From Paludibacteraceae bacterium (lineage in GTDB: Bacteria > Bacteroidota > Bacteroidia > Bacteroidales > Paludibacteraceae), in NCBI GenBank assembly GCA_017938155.1, contig JAGBCD010000040.1:1-64000 (forward strand): 64,000 nucleotides of DNA, in the 5' to 3' direction. Within the stretch, counting starts at the first letter, position 1; every line of letters begins with the position of its first letter. This document shows, piece by piece, positions 31,370-45,600 of the stretch. Under the pieces are notes generated by a model. The model saw only the letters and a list, made by a program, of their open reading frames with translations, made no database searches and was not told where the DNA came from. The translations under genes were made by a program, and so were the position numbers.

Positions 31370-32624
31370 GAAAACACAAGATAAATGTTCGTTCTGCGGA
31401 CGTCCAATGCCTGGGATGTTCTCGGGTGAGGATGGTACGTTCATCTGCCAAGAATGCATCGAGTTGGGGCATCGTATGATACAACAGATGTTGGCAGAGA
31501 ACGGAAGCAAAGCAGACAACCTAAAAGACCTCAACCTGGAGACGCTACCCAAACCTGCAGATATCAAAGCCTTCTTGGACTTGTACGTCATCGGACAAGA
31601 TAGTGCAAAAAAATACTTGTCGGTAGCGGTATATAACCACTATAAGCGTCTGTTGCAAACGCAGTTTGAGCATAGCGATAAAGATGCCTTTGATGGGGTA
31701 GAGATAGAAAAATCCAACATCATCATGATTGGTTCTACAGGTACAGGCAAGACCCTCTTGGCCAGAACAATTGCCAAGTTATTATCGGTACCCTTCGCTA
31801 TTGTAGATGCTACAGTACTCACCGAAGCAGGTTATGTAGGAGAGGATGTTGAATCGCTATTGGTGCGTTTGCTGCAAGCAGCCGATTATGACGTGCGCAA
31901 AGCAGAACAAGGTATCGTCTTTATTGACGAGATAGACAAGATCGCACGCAAGAGTGACAACCCTTCTATCACGCGTGATGTATCGGGCGAAGGCGTGCAA
32001 CAAGGACTACTCAAACTATTGGAAGGCACAGTGGTAAACGTACCACCACAAGGAGGACGCAAACATCCTGAACAAGAGTTTATCAAAGTCAATACACAAA
32101 ACATTTTGTTTATCTGTGGCGGAGCATTCGACGGCATTGAACGTAAGATTGCACAACGTATGAACACACAAGTGGTAGGGTTTGACGCTGTGACCAACAA
32201 AGAGAAAATTGACAAGAACAACCTCTTGCAATACGTAGCACCTCAAGACCTAAAATCCTTTGGTCTTATCCCTGAGATTATCGGTCGTTTGCCTATACTC
32301 ACCTACCTTCAACCACTCGACCGAGATGCACTGAAACGTATCTTGGTAGAACCCAAGAATGCTATCACCAAACAGTATCAGAAACTATTGGCGATGGACG
32401 GGGTACAGTTGACCTTTGAGAACGAAGCACTTGAATATATCGTGGACAAAGCGATAGAATTCAAATTGGGTGCCAGAGGATTGAGAGCATTGACCGAAGG
32501 TATCATGATGGACTACATGTACGATATCCCAAGTCAAAAAGACGACAAGGTACAACCCTTTGTCGTTACCAAACAAATGGCAGAGGCCAAACTGTCCAAG
32601 ACGGATGTTCGGTATTCTTCCTAA
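31362..32624 (+). CDS. clpX: ATP-dependent Clp protease ATP-binding subunit ClpX
   Basis: 420 aa from the ATG at 31362 ([14 protein letters not shown]). The longer in-frame extension lies inside clpP and is not conserved. The N-terminal C4 zinc-binding domain is CSFC...CQEC (residues about 9-38). AAA+ Walker A is GSTGTGKT (K130), Walker B is VFIDEIDKI, and pore and sensor segments follow. It unfolds SsrA-tagged and other substrates for ClpP. Translational coupling to clpP is likely. A terminator follows at 32682-32713. Confidence 0.95.
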   Translation: MSKKTQDKCSFCGRPMPGMFSGEDGTFICQECIELGHRMIQQMLAENGSKADNLKDLNLETLPKPADIKAFLDLYVIGQDSAKKYLSVAVYNHYKRLLQTQFEHSDKDAFDGVEIEKSNIIMIGSTGTGKTLLARTIAKLLSVPFAIVDATVLTEAGYVGEDVESLLVRLLQAADYDVRKAEQGIVFIDEIDKIARKSDNPSITRDVSGEGVQQGLLKLLEGTVVNVPPQGGRKHPEQEFIKVNTQNILFICGGAFDGIERKIAQRMNTQVVGFDAVTNKEKIDKNNLLQYVAPQDLKSFGLIPEIIGRLPILTYLQPLDRDALKRILVEPKNAITKQYQKLLAMDGVQLTFENEALEYIVDKAIEFKLGARGLRALTEGIMMDYMYDIPSQKDDKVQPFVVTKQMAEAKLSKTDVRYSS

Positions 32625-32681
32625 AACCAAGTAACTACGTAATAACGAGATAAAGACTTGTTCGCTTGCGAATGAAAAATG

Positions 32682-32713
32682 ATTCACAACGTACTTGAAG
32701 GTACGTTGTGAAT
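32682..32713. terminator. Terminator between clpX and the convergent GH3 gene
   Basis: A 13-bp perfect stem ATTCACAACGTAC (32682-32694) with GTACGTTGTGAAT (32701-32713), loop TTGAAG, followed by GTTTTAT. A smaller palindrome TTCGC-tt-GCGAA lies at 32661-32672. Confidence 0.85.
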
Positions 32714-32729
32714 GTTTTATATCTTAGGA

Positions 32730-35072
32730 CTAATCGATATTCGGCTCTTCCCAGATGATGGTTTCGTCGCAGTGAATCATACTCACTTGATCCCCCACTT
32801 GAATACGGAAATCACCTTCCTCAAGGGTCCAACGACCCTCATAGTTCACAAAAGCCAAATCGGTAGCAGGTACACGCAGCTTCACAACCTGATGCTCGCC
32901 GGGTTGGAGCAATATTTTCTCAAATGCTCTAAGACGCCTGGAGTCAGGTACTAAGCTGGCAAACAAATCACTGGAATAGAGCAATACTGCTTCCTTACCT
33001 GCCACATTGCCCGTATTGGTAACCGTGACTTCAAACTCCAACGTATCCGTTGAACGGAAATGCTGTTTGTTCACTTTCAAATCACTATACTGGAAGGATG
33101 TGTAACTTAGGCCATGCCCAAAAGGCCAAAGAACATCTATACGCGCATCATAATTGTACACACCCGCCATGGTTGCCGTCATTTCCGACACCTTGTAATC
33201 ATAGGTAGAGAGCATGTTGATGTAACGAGGATAAGTATAAGGCATCTTGCCACTGAAGTTCTCACGACCAGACAACAAGGCCGCCAACGCATCCCCACCA
33301 TAATTGCCTGGCAACAAGACATGCACGACAGCCTCAGCAAGAGGTTCGATATCGTGGATGATACGAGGACGCCCTTCGTTGAGAATGAGAACAATAGGTT
33401 TACCCGTTTGTGCAAGCGCCTTAACCAGGTTCTTTTGATTGACCGAGAGGTTCATATCCTTCAAGTTTCCAGGCGTCTCACAATAACTATTCTCGCCTAT
33501 ACATACCACCACCACATCATGTTGCTTGGCTTTCTGCACAGCCCTACGAATCGTCGTCTCGTCACACACTTCCGCATCCCACTTGCCACGTCCCTGGACA
33601 TAAGAAACACCCGCTTCATACGACACGTTACTGCTGCCAAACTCGTTGCACAATGCCTCGTAGATCGTATTGAAATGGGTAGTATATCGATTGGCCTTGT
33701 CACCCTGCCATGTATAGGACCAACCACCATTGAGGCAACGCATCTCATTGCCATTTGGTCCCGTAACCAGAATCTTTGTACCCCTTTGGATAGGAAGAAT
33801 ATGGTTGGTGTTCTTGAGAAGAACCTCCGACTCAAGTGCCGCCTGATAAGACTTGTCGGCAAACTCTTTCGAACCAAACTTGTCATATTGTTCCAAGTCC
33901 CAGTTAGGGTTATCAAATAGTCCCAAACGATACTTCAAACGCAGGACACGACGCACAGCATCATCGATGCGCTCCATGGATACGGCTCCTTCCTTGACCA
34001 ACTGCACAAGGTCAATGCAAAACTGCCAATCATTGGGAATCATAGCCATATCAATACCTGCATTGATGGCCAAACGTATGGCATCTTTTCGACTGGTAGC
34101 AACACGCTCTCTTCGGTAGAGGTTATCTATATCTGCCCAATCGGTCACGATCATACCATCCCAGTTGAGATCCTCCTTGAGCCATTGCGTGAGGTACTCA
34201 TAATTAGCATGAAAAGGCAAACCTTTGTTGCTGGTAGAGTTCACCATCAAGGACAAAGCCCCTGCTTGAATGCACTCCTTGAACGGTTCGAAATAGCGTT
34301 CGCGCATGTCAATATCAGTGACCGAAGAAGGTGTTCTATCCCTGCCCGATACAGGGACTCCATAGGCCATATAGTGCTTGATACAAACAGCAATATGGTA
34401 CTCGTCCACCTTATTAGGATTGGGTCCTTGCATACCCAACACCTGTGCTTTACCCATCTGAGCTTGTAGGTACTCGCTCTCTCCATAACTCTCCCATAGT
34501 CGTGCCCATCGTGGATCACGTCCCAAGTCCAAAGTAGGAGAAAAAGACCAAGGGTTGAGCGAAGCACGAGCCTCATAGGCCGTCACCTCACCCATAGTAA
34601 AAGCATGCGCTCGATTGAACGTAGCAGCGATATTGATTTCCTGTGGAAACAACGTTGCATCCGCTATATACGATGCTCCATGAATCTGATCCAAACCATA
34701 CAAACAAGGGATTCCTATCTCCTGCATGGACTTGTCCTGAAGTTGTTTGATCATCTTAGCCGTCACTTCACGAGTCTGCGCTTCCATACTCAGGACATTC
34801 AAAATAGAACCCACTTTGTATTTCCCTATCACCGAATCCAACATGGCTTCCTTCCACTGAAGATTACCTTCTTTATCCTTATTCTGAATAGCAGTGATGG
34901 TGATTTGTGCCATCTGACCCACTTTCTCTTCCAAAGTCATGGTAGAAAGAAGATGGTCAATCTTTTTTTCTATTTCAGCATCTGAAGGAATGGCTGGAGC
35001 CACCTTATCGGAACAGGATGATAAGATGCATACAAAAACAAAACTAATGGTTGAAAACAGAATCTTTTTCAT
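32730..35072 (-). CDS. bglX: Glycoside hydrolase family 3 lipoprotein (beta-glucosidase type)
   Basis: A 780-aa lipoprotein (lipobox LSSC, Cys20). The GH3 N-terminal barrel carries the nucleophile Asp in GMIVTDWADI. The alpha/beta sandwich domain follows, with a C-terminal fibronectin-like domain (LEFEVTVTNTGNVAGKEAVLLY). It has full length and the domain order of BglX. It removes terminal beta-glucosyl or related residues from oligosaccharides in the periplasm. It is the last gene of the galactoside operon and starts 5 bases after the GH2 beta-galactosidase. Confidence 0.9.
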   Translation of the reverse strand: MKKILFSTISFVFVCILSSCSDKVAPAIPSDAEIEKKIDHLLSTMTLEEKVGQMAQITITAIQNKDKEGNLQWKEAMLDSVIGKYKVGSILNVLSMEAQTREVTAKMIKQLQDKSMQEIGIPCLYGLDQIHGASYIADATLFPQEINIAATFNRAHAFTMGEVTAYEARASLNPWSFSPTLDLGRDPRWARLWESYGESEYLQAQMGKAQVLGMQGPNPNKVDEYHIAVCIKHYMAYGVPVSGRDRTPSSVTDIDMRERYFEPFKECIQAGALSLMVNSTSNKGLPFHANYEYLTQWLKEDLNWDGMIVTDWADIDNLYRRERVATSRKDAIRLAINAGIDMAMIPNDWQFCIDLVQLVKEGAVSMERIDDAVRRVLRLKYRLGLFDNPNWDLEQYDKFGSKEFADKSYQAALESEVLLKNTNHILPIQRGTKILVTGPNGNEMRCLNGGWSYTWQGDKANRYTTHFNTIYEALCNEFGSSNVSYEAGVSYVQGRGKWDAEVCDETTIRRAVQKAKQHDVVVVCIGENSYCETPGNLKDMNLSVNQKNLVKALAQTGKPIVLILNEGRPRIIHDIEPLAEAVVHVLLPGNYGGDALAALLSGRENFSGKMPYTYPRYINMLSTYDYKVSEMTATMAGVYNYDARIDVLWPFGHGLSYTSFQYSDLKVNKQHFRSTDTLEFEVTVTNTGNVAGKEAVLLYSSDLFASLVPDSRRLRAFEKILLQPGEHQVVKLRVPATDLAFVNYEGRWTLEEGDFRIQVGDQVSMIHCDETIIWEEPNID

Positions 35073-35077
35073 TGATG

Positions 35078-38182
<3,105 letters not shown>

Positions 38183-38185
38183 CTA

Positions 38186-39307
38186 TTATTTGACTTCAAA
38201 CTTATAAATACATACATGTGTGTATGTTTCTCCAGGATTTAACAAAGTAGAAGGGAAATGGTCATGATGAGGAGTGTCGGGGAACTTCTGTGTTTCCAAT
38301 GCAATCGATTCACGGAAACGTAATGCCTTGCCATATTTACCTTTGGAAGAACCATCGAAAAAGTTACCACTATAGAACTGCATACCCGGTTGGTCGGTGT
38401 AAACAGACATCATCCTACCCGACTGAGCCTCATACACCATTGCAGCAAACACTACACCATCGCCCGCACGGTCGATGACCCAGTTGTGGTCGTATCCTCT
38501 ACCAAAAGTTAGTTGCTCATTCTCCGCATTGATACGCTCCCCTATGGTATGAGGCATACGGAAATCGAATGGAGTACCCGTCACGTCCGCTATCTCTCCC
38601 GAAGGAATGAGCACCTCGTTTACAGGAGTAATGGCAGATGCATTGATTACCATCACTAAGTCCTCAATGGTACCATTGCCTTCACCCTTGAGATTGAAGA
38701 ACGAGTGATGGGATATATTCACGTGCGTTGATTGGTCTGTAGTAGCCTTATAATCAACCTTGAATTCATTTTCTGGAGTGAGAGTATAAGTCATCGTGAT
38801 GGCAAGATTACCTGGCATACCATCTTGGCCATGAGGACGAAGATAGAAAAAGACTATGCTATTCTCAGTGACTTCTTTCACATCCCAAACCACCATGTCC
38901 AGTCCTTTTAATCCGCCATGAAGTGTCTGACCATTATTGTTCTGAGGAAAATGATACGCTTCTTCACCTATGCTATACGTACCATTGGCGATGCGATTGG
39001 CATAAGGACCTACCACCGCTCCTAAGAAACGCTCGCCCGAATTGTTTACATAACGATCGATGTGGTTATATCCCAATACGATATCATCGTATTTACCCTC
39101 TCTATCAGGAGTCCACAAGGCTACCACACGTGCACCAAAATTGGTGACTTGCATAGTGATGTCACCCGAACGAAGCGTGTATAGATCCACCGACTTACCA
39201 TCTACTGTGGTTTGAAAATTGGTTTCTGGGATAAGTATAGGTGCATCACATTTATCACAGGATGCCAACAATAGAGATGTTAGTGCCATTATTGCTATTT
39301 TTTTCAT
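38186..39307 (-). CDS. galM: Aldose 1-epimerase, predicted lipoprotein
   Basis: A 373-aa mutarotase interconverting alpha and beta galactose. A lipobox LASC (Cys17) predicts envelope localisation, unlike cytoplasmic GalM of enterics. Family motifs are present: NNNGQTLHGG with catalytic His, NISHHSFFNLKG with the second His, and the late FRESIALETQKFPDTPHH. It lies between galK and the beta-galactosidase with gaps of 31 and 15 bases. Confidence 0.92.
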   Translation of the reverse strand: MKKIAIMALTSLLLASCDKCDAPILIPETNFQTTVDGKSVDLYTLRSGDITMQVTNFGARVVALWTPDREGKYDDIVLGYNHIDRYVNNSGERFLGAVVGPYANRIANGTYSIGEEAYHFPQNNNGQTLHGGLKGLDMVVWDVKEVTENSIVFFYLRPHGQDGMPGNLAITMTYTLTPENEFKVDYKATTDQSTHVNISHHSFFNLKGEGNGTIEDLVMVINASAITPVNEVLIPSGEIADVTGTPFDFRMPHTIGERINAENEQLTFGRGYDHNWVIDRAGDGVVFAAMVYEAQSGRMMSVYTDQPGMQFYSGNFFDGSSKGKYGKALRFRESIALETQKFPDTPHHDHFPSTLLNPGETYTHVCIYKFEVK

Positions 39308-39338
39308 AATAAGTTCGCTATAAAAATAATCATTTCAT

Positions 39339-40478
39339 TTACAACTGACGTGCGCCATCTGAGATAACGACATCATACACCTTGGGTTGATGTCCATAAG
39401 CTGCCAAAAATTTCTCCTGAGCCGTTTGAATAAAGGCATCATACAACTCGCTCTTGACCAAGTTGATCGTACAGCCTCCAAAACCTCCACCCATAATGCG
39501 AGAACCCGTTACTCCACACTCTTTGGCAATAGTAGCCAACATATCCAACTCCTCGCAACTCACTTCGTAGTCCTTTGACATGCCCCAATGCGTTTCGTAC
39601 ATACGAGCACCTACTGTTTCCATATCACCAGCTTCCAAGGCTGCGCACACATCCAACACACGTTTCTCTTCACCTATTACATAACGCGCGCGCATGTAGT
39701 CCTCTTCGGATATCTGCTCCTTGATGCCATCCAACTGTTCCATAGTCGCTCCTCGTAATGTCTCCTGTCCTAAAAGAGCGGCTACGCGCTCGCATGACTC
39801 ACGACGTTTATTGTATGGAGAACCAACCAATTCGTGCTTGACAACCGAATCAAGCAATACCAAACGATATCCAAAATGTTCTGGATCAAAGGGGAAATAT
39901 GCGAATTCCATGGAGAGGCAATCCAAACGCATGAGGTTACCCTTCTTGCCAAAAACAGAAGCAAACTGATCCATGATACCACATTTCACACCACAATAGT
40001 TATGCTCTGTTGATTGTCCAATACGTGCCAATTCAAACTTATCAATCGCATCGTCATTGTATATATGATTCAATGCAAATGCGTAAGTAGACTCCAAGGC
40101 TGCAGAGGATGACATACCCGCTCCAAGAGGCACATCCCCCGCAAAAGCAGTATCAAAACCCTTGACTACTCCACCACGTTTGATAATCTCACGAGCCACT
40201 CCGAATATATAACAAGCCCACGATGCTGTAGGTTTATCTTCCTCACGGAGACCAAACTCTGCATAATCTTGCAAGTCAACAGCGTATGCGCGAATCGTAT
40301 CTGTCCCGTTGGGACGAATCTCAGCCACCATTGCCTTGTCAATGGCCCCGGGGAAAACAAAACCTCCATTATAATCGGTATGTTCACCTATCAAATTAAT
40401 GCGACCTGGTGATGTGTAAAGTTCACCTTGCCCTTCAAAATGCTTAGCAAATTGCTCACGTATAAGTTGAATATCCAT
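39339..40478 (-). CDS. galK: Galactokinase
   Basis: A 379-aa GHMP kinase phosphorylating galactose at C1. The signature GRINLIGEHTDYNGG is near residues 25-39, the ATP loop GAGMSSSAALES is near 118-129 and the C-terminal motif GGGFGGCTINLV is also present. It is cytoplasmic. The second gene of the operon. galT and galE are not in the window, so the Leloir pathway must be completed elsewhere. Confidence 0.95.
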   Translation of the reverse strand: MDIQLIREQFAKHFEGQGELYTSPGRINLIGEHTDYNGGFVFPGAIDKAMVAEIRPNGTDTIRAYAVDLQDYAEFGLREEDKPTASWACYIFGVAREIIKRGGVVKGFDTAFAGDVPLGAGMSSSAALESTYAFALNHIYNDDAIDKFELARIGQSTEHNYCGVKCGIMDQFASVFGKKGNLMRLDCLSMEFAYFPFDPEHFGYRLVLLDSVVKHELVGSPYNKRRESCERVAALLGQETLRGATMEQLDGIKEQISEEDYMRARYVIGEEKRVLDVCAALEAGDMETVGARMYETHWGMSKDYEVSCEELDMLATIAKECGVTGSRIMGGGFGGCTINLVKSELYDAFIQTAQEKFLAAYGHQPKVYDVVISDGARQL

Positions 40479-40505
40479 GGTATTTATGTTTATGTTTTTT
40501 ACAAT

Positions 40506-42323
40506 TTATTTTTCTGTTTTAGGCAATTCCATTTGGAAAATATTACGCACACGCTCCATATCGTATTTAGCGCTGCGGTCAAAATAGTAGATTCCATTTT
40601 GCTCTTGCTCTACATCGGTAAGCTGCGTATAGCAAAAACCACAAATCTTGTCACAATGAGCCAAGATAGCTTTGACTTGCGATTCCAAACGCTTATAAAA
40701 ATCCTCTTTGGTTATAGCTGCATCACCATAGCCCCAAGCATTCTCTTTAGAAGGGTTAGCTTCTGCACACTTGATACCCCCAAACTCATCTATGATGTAA
40801 GGTACCTTGCCATCATAATACAAATGGTCAACCGTATTGGCATGCACCTTGCCTGGTGCCTGAGGTTGATAGAACTTCTGCCCATCATACAACATAGTAT
40901 GCAGTTTGTTGGCATCTTGCTGATAACTATGCGAGGTACAGAAATCCGATATGACATACAAGCCTCCGCTGACCGTGTTCACGGGACGAGAAGGGTCCAA
41001 CTTGCGCGTCAATTCATACACATCCGTCAAGAAACGCCCCATCTCATTGGTGGTTGCTTCCCACTCCTCGTTGAAAGGAGTCCAGGTAACCAATGCTGGG
41101 TGATTGCGGTCACGCACCACGATATTGGTCCATTCGGAAATGAAATTGCGAGCCGCAGCCACCGAACTGGACGTCTTGCCCCATGAAGCCATCTCACCCC
41201 ATACCAAATAGCCTAACTTATCTGCCCAATAATAGAAGCGCTCTTCAAACACTTTCTGATGCAAACGCGCACCATTAAATCCTGCTGCCATGGACATCTG
41301 TATATCGGCCTTCAAAGCTGCATCACTCGGTGCTGTCCACACACCATCAGGATAGAAGCCTTGATCCAAAACAAGGCGTTGGTAATATGGTTGATTGTTA
41401 AGATAAATCTGCGTACCAGAGATATGTATCTTACGCATTCCGACATAGGCATCTACACGATCCAAAAGCTGATTGGAAGCATCCCTTACTTCATACTCCA
41501 CATTGTACAAGAAAGGCGATTCGGGACTCCACAACTTGGGCTTTTTGATAGGAAGCACTACAGGCACACCTTGAGCTGCCACTACATTCGCCTTGGCTAC
41601 AACCTTATCACCCTCCTTGACACGTATCAAAAGACGATTGCCATTGAATACGTTATAAAACGTAGGAGTAACCACCAATTGGTTTTGGTCGATATCGGTA
41701 AACACTTGTACACGCTCCAATCCGCAAGGACTGACAGCTTCCATCCATACCGTTTGCCAAATACCCGTCGTACGCGTGTACATGCACACGTGCGAATATA
41801 ATTTATGTGATTGTTTGCCTGAAGGAAGGTTCTCAGAACGTAGATCACTCTGAGCATGCACTACCAAACTATGTGCTTTGCCATCCGAAACGAACTTGGT
41901 TATATCAAAAGAGAAGGAGTCGGAACCTCCATAGTGACGCCCAACAAACTTTCCATCTATAAATATCTCGGACTCATAGAATACCGCTCCAAAATTGAGT
42001 TTGATATTCTTACCTATCCATGCCGAAGGAATCTGTATGGTACGTTGATACCACACCGCATTGATGAACTCGGTATGCGCTACTCCTGACAGTTTACTCT
42101 CTGGGGCAAATGGCACAACGATCGTACCATCAAATCCTTTGCTATTAGAGAAATCACGTTCATGTCCTGTGTTAGCCAAATCAAGGGCAAAAGTCCACTC
42201 ACCATTTAAGTTGAGCCACTCGGAACGCTCAAACTGTGGACGAGGATACTCTGCTCGAGGCATTTGTGCATAAGATAACAAGGCTGCAAACAATGCCATG
42301 CCAATCAAAAGTTTCTTTTTCAT
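40506..42323 (-). CDS. Secreted glycoside hydrolase family 2 (beta-galactosidase/glucuronidase-like)
   Basis: 605 aa from the ATG at 42323 (MKKKLLIGMALFAALLSYAQ). The longer in-frame extension lies in the promoter region and is not a signal peptide. Jelly-roll, Ig-like and TIM-barrel domains of a short GH2 are present, with acid/base E419 (PFNEEWE) and nucleophile E513 (IIDEFGG). The short type without the LacZ C-terminal domain occurs in beta-glucuronidases, beta-galactosidases and beta-mannosidases. The operon context favours a galactoside. It is the first gene of the five-gene operon. Confidence 0.86.
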   Translation of the reverse strand: MKKKLLIGMALFAALLSYAQMPRAEYPRPQFERSEWLNLNGEWTFALDLANTGHERDFSNSKGFDGTIVVPFAPESKLSGVAHTEFINAVWYQRTIQIPSAWIGKNIKLNFGAVFYESEIFIDGKFVGRHYGGSDSFSFDITKFVSDGKAHSLVVHAQSDLRSENLPSGKQSHKLYSHVCMYTRTTGIWQTVWMEAVSPCGLERVQVFTDIDQNQLVVTPTFYNVFNGNRLLIRVKEGDKVVAKANVVAAQGVPVVLPIKKPKLWSPESPFLYNVEYEVRDASNQLLDRVDAYVGMRKIHISGTQIYLNNQPYYQRLVLDQGFYPDGVWTAPSDAALKADIQMSMAAGFNGARLHQKVFEERFYYWADKLGYLVWGEMASWGKTSSSVAAARNFISEWTNIVVRDRNHPALVTWTPFNEEWEATTNEMGRFLTDVYELTRKLDPSRPVNTVSGGLYVISDFCTSHSYQQDANKLHTMLYDGQKFYQPQAPGKVHANTVDHLYYDGKVPYIIDEFGGIKCAEANPSKENAWGYGDAAITKEDFYKRLESQVKAILAHCDKICGFCYTQLTDVEQEQNGIYYFDRSAKYDMERVRNIFQMELPKTEK

Positions 42324-42449
42324 GTTACAATGTATTAGATTATTTGTCGTATATTCAGGCAGCGACAAGAGACATGAAGACATCCAACTCGTTATGACTA
42401 TATCAAAATCAAGTCTTTTATGGAATGACACATGCTCTCTTACACTCTA

Positions 42450-42457
42450 CAAAGATA
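42450..42457 (-). promoter_or_regulatory. -7 element of the galactoside operon promoter
   Basis: TATCTTTG on the minus strand, 127 bases upstream of the first start codon. No clear TTTG box is seen 19-21 nt upstream, which may indicate dependence on an activator. I see no operator palindrome in the leader. Confidence 0.5.
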
Positions 42458-42622
42458 CAAAAAAAATATAATCTAAACACTCTTAACGAAAATATTTTGC
42501 ATTTTGCAACGTCACCCACTGAACTTTTTTTATAATACACGCACTAGATAGCATGATTATGAAAAACGAATAGCATTTTTGAAGAAAAATCAAGACATAG
42601 GATACCCTATTACAAAACACAA

Positions 42623-42652
42623 AAAAGGGAGGATTAACCAATCCTCCCTTTT
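42623..42652 (-). terminator. Terminator of secDF
   Basis: AAAAGGGAGGATT (42623-42635) pairs with AATCCTCCCTTTT (42640-42652) over AACC, 22 bases after the secDF stop on the minus strand, with a T run in that direction. Confidence 0.8.
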
Positions 42653-42674
42653 TCAAACTATTATGTTGATCCGT

Positions 42675-45600
42675 TTACTTCTTAGCTGCTTTTTTAGCTT
42701 CTATTCTTTTGCATATTTGATAATACAATGTTGGAGCTAAGCACATAGATGAGTAAGTTCCGAAGATAACACCCAATAGGAGTGCAAATACGAATCCACG
42801 GATAGTCTCACCACCGAAGCAGAAGATAGCAATCAATACTACGAAGGTTGACATTGTAGTAGAGAAGGTACGACCCAACGTACGGTTAACAGCCTCGTTG
42901 ATATTGAGTGTGATATCACGTTTTGGATACAAGGTGTTGTACTCACGTACACGGTCAAAGATAACCACAGTTGCGTTGATTGAATAACCGATAACTGTCA
43001 ATATCGCAGCGATAAACGATTGGTCAATCTCCATAGAGAATGGCATCACCTTCCACAAGATAGCATATGCACCCAACACAAGGATGGTATCGTGTGCCAA
43101 CGCTGCAATAGCACTTACAGAGTATGCGAAGTTGCGGAAACGTAACAAGATATACAAGAAGATACCAAGCAATGAAGCAAGAATAGCCCAAACAGCCTTG
43201 GTGGTAATGTCATCTGCAATAGCAGGACCTACTTTTTGTGACTGCATGATACCAATCTCTGGGTTGATCTCTGTAGATTGGAATTGTTCAAATGTAACGT
43301 CACCTAAGAATGGTTTGCATCCTTCGTACAACAAGCTCTCAATAACTGTATCAATAGTATCGGAAGTATCAGAGATACGGAAGTTGGTAGAGATACGAAC
43401 TTGATTAGCATTACCAATCGTGATTACGCGCATACTGAGGTTCTCACCTTCAATGTTTTCTTTTGAGAACGCATCGGTCAACGTAGCCTCAACTTCTTGT
43501 ACATCCACTGGTTGTGCAAAACGTACAACGTAGTTGCGTCCACCAGAGAAGTCAATACCGAGGTTCAACTTACCAAATACGTGTGGCTCAAGGCCGAGCA
43601 AACAAAAGGCTACCAATACACCTGAAAGGATATAGAATACTTTGCGTTTTGCAATATAATTAACACGCACATCTTGCAAGAAGTTTTTCAAGATTGCAGT
43701 AGTAAATGTCAATTCCTTAGCATTCTCACGCTTAGCGTATGCTTCCAACCATAGACGAGTCAAGAACACTGCTGTCAAGAAGGATGATACGATACCGATC
43801 ATGTAAGTAACCGCGAAACCTTTGATAGGACCAGAACCGAAGATAGCCAAAATAGCACCGGTCAAGAAACTGGTAACGTTAGCGTCAACGATAGCAGAAA
43901 TAGCTCCACCGAAACCATCTTGGATCGCTTTACGCATGTTCTTTCCGGCACGTAACTCTTCACGTATACGCTCGTAGATAAGCACGTTAGCATCCACTGC
44001 CATACCCATGGTAAGCACGATACCGGCAATACCTGGCAAGGTCAAAACAGCAGAGAATGATGATAAGGTACCCATCAACAAGAACACGTTGCAAAGCAAT
44101 GCAGCATCTGCGATGAGACCAGGAATCAAACCGTAGTAGAATACCATGTAAATAAGGATCAAAATGAATCCTAACACAAAGCTCCACAAACCGTTAGAAA
44201 CAGCTTCCTTACCCAATGAAGGACCTACAACATCTTCTTGAATAATGCGTGCAGGAGCTGGCATCTTACCTGACTTGAGTGTGTTGGCCAAGTCTTTTGC
44301 TTCCTCTACAGTGAAGTTACCAGTAATTTGGCTATTACCACCAGCGATCTCATTTTGAACGGTTGGGAAACTATATACAAAACCATCCAATACGATAGCG
44401 ATAGACTTACCAATATTGTCCTTGGTTATTCTTTGCCACTTTTGTGCTCCTTCAGCATTCATGCTCATGGATACGTTGGCGTATGCACCACCTGTTTGTG
44501 AGAAGTCTGCACGTGCATCTTCGATCACATCACCTTCAAGGCTTGCTCTACCATCTCTTCTTGCCTTGAGAGCAATGAGTTGGTAAATATTACTTGTTTC
44601 GTCAGTAGCCTTAACAGTCCAGCAGAGACGCAAGTCACGTGGAAGAAGTTGTTTAGCAATGTTGGAGTTGATCATTGCCATCACTTCAGCAGTGTCTGAG
44701 TAGTGAACATAACCTACGATAGGACCACGCATAGGTTGACCTGCTTGGTTTACACTCATTTGGAGAACAGCAAACAATGGGTTGTTCTTCTTGTACTCAG
44801 CCAAAGCAGCAGCTTGATCAACCTCTTCAGCCAAAGTATCTGTAGCCAACTCGTCTACTAACTCAGCAATCTCACCTTCTGCAGTCTCAACGGTTTCTTT
44901 CACCTCCACTACTTCCTCTACCTCTGTAACCTCAGTTGCAGGAGCCTCTGCAGCTTTGAGTTGAGCAAACTCGTTGTTGATTTGCATCATTTGTGGCAAG
45001 ATGTCTGCCAACTCATAGGTCTCCCAGAACTCAAGGTTGGCAGAACCTTGGAGCAACTTACGTACACGCTCAGGCTCTTTAACACCTGGTAACTCTATCA
45101 AGATACGACCAGCTTGGCTGAGTTGTTGAATGTTAGGTTGTACCACACCGAAACGGTCAATACGATTACGCAACACGTTAAATGAGTTGCTGATAGCATC
45201 ATCCACTTCTGCTTTGATAATCTTCTCAACTTCCTCGTTGGTACTATTGATTTGAATCTTATCTTGCAATCCTGCTGTAGCAAATACAGCTGCTAATTTA
45301 GCATCTGGATCAATTTCTTGGTAAGACTCAATGAATAAAGTCAAGAAATCTGCACCGCTACTTTGTTGCTTTTGTTGTGCCATCTTCATGGCTTCGTTGA
45401 AATTCTCGGTCGTATTGTAACCTGAAAGGGCACGAATAATGTCTGGAACACTAACTTCCATCGTTACGTTCATACCACCCTTGAGGTCAAGACCCAAGTT
45501 AATCTCACGCTCACGGCACTCTTTCAAAGTGTGACCAAACCACACTTTCTCAGTAGCAAGTGAATCTAAATAGAAATACTCTTTTGCAGCATCTCCCCCA

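Larger units (their letters stand above)
42324..42674. other. Gap between the galactoside operon and secDF
   Basis: Holds the operon leader and promoter (TATCTTTG on the minus strand at 42457-42450), then AT-rich sequence without a gene, and the secDF terminator (42623-42652). Confidence 0.6.

Noticed and set aside
33114..33920. 268-codon plus-strand frame inside the GH3 gene
   Set aside because: Antisense shadow of a strongly conserved coding region; no family features or signals of its own.
40428..41186. 252-codon plus-strand frame inside the second GH2 gene
   Set aside because: Antisense shadow of the GH2 coding region; the GH2 frame has intact catalytic motifs.
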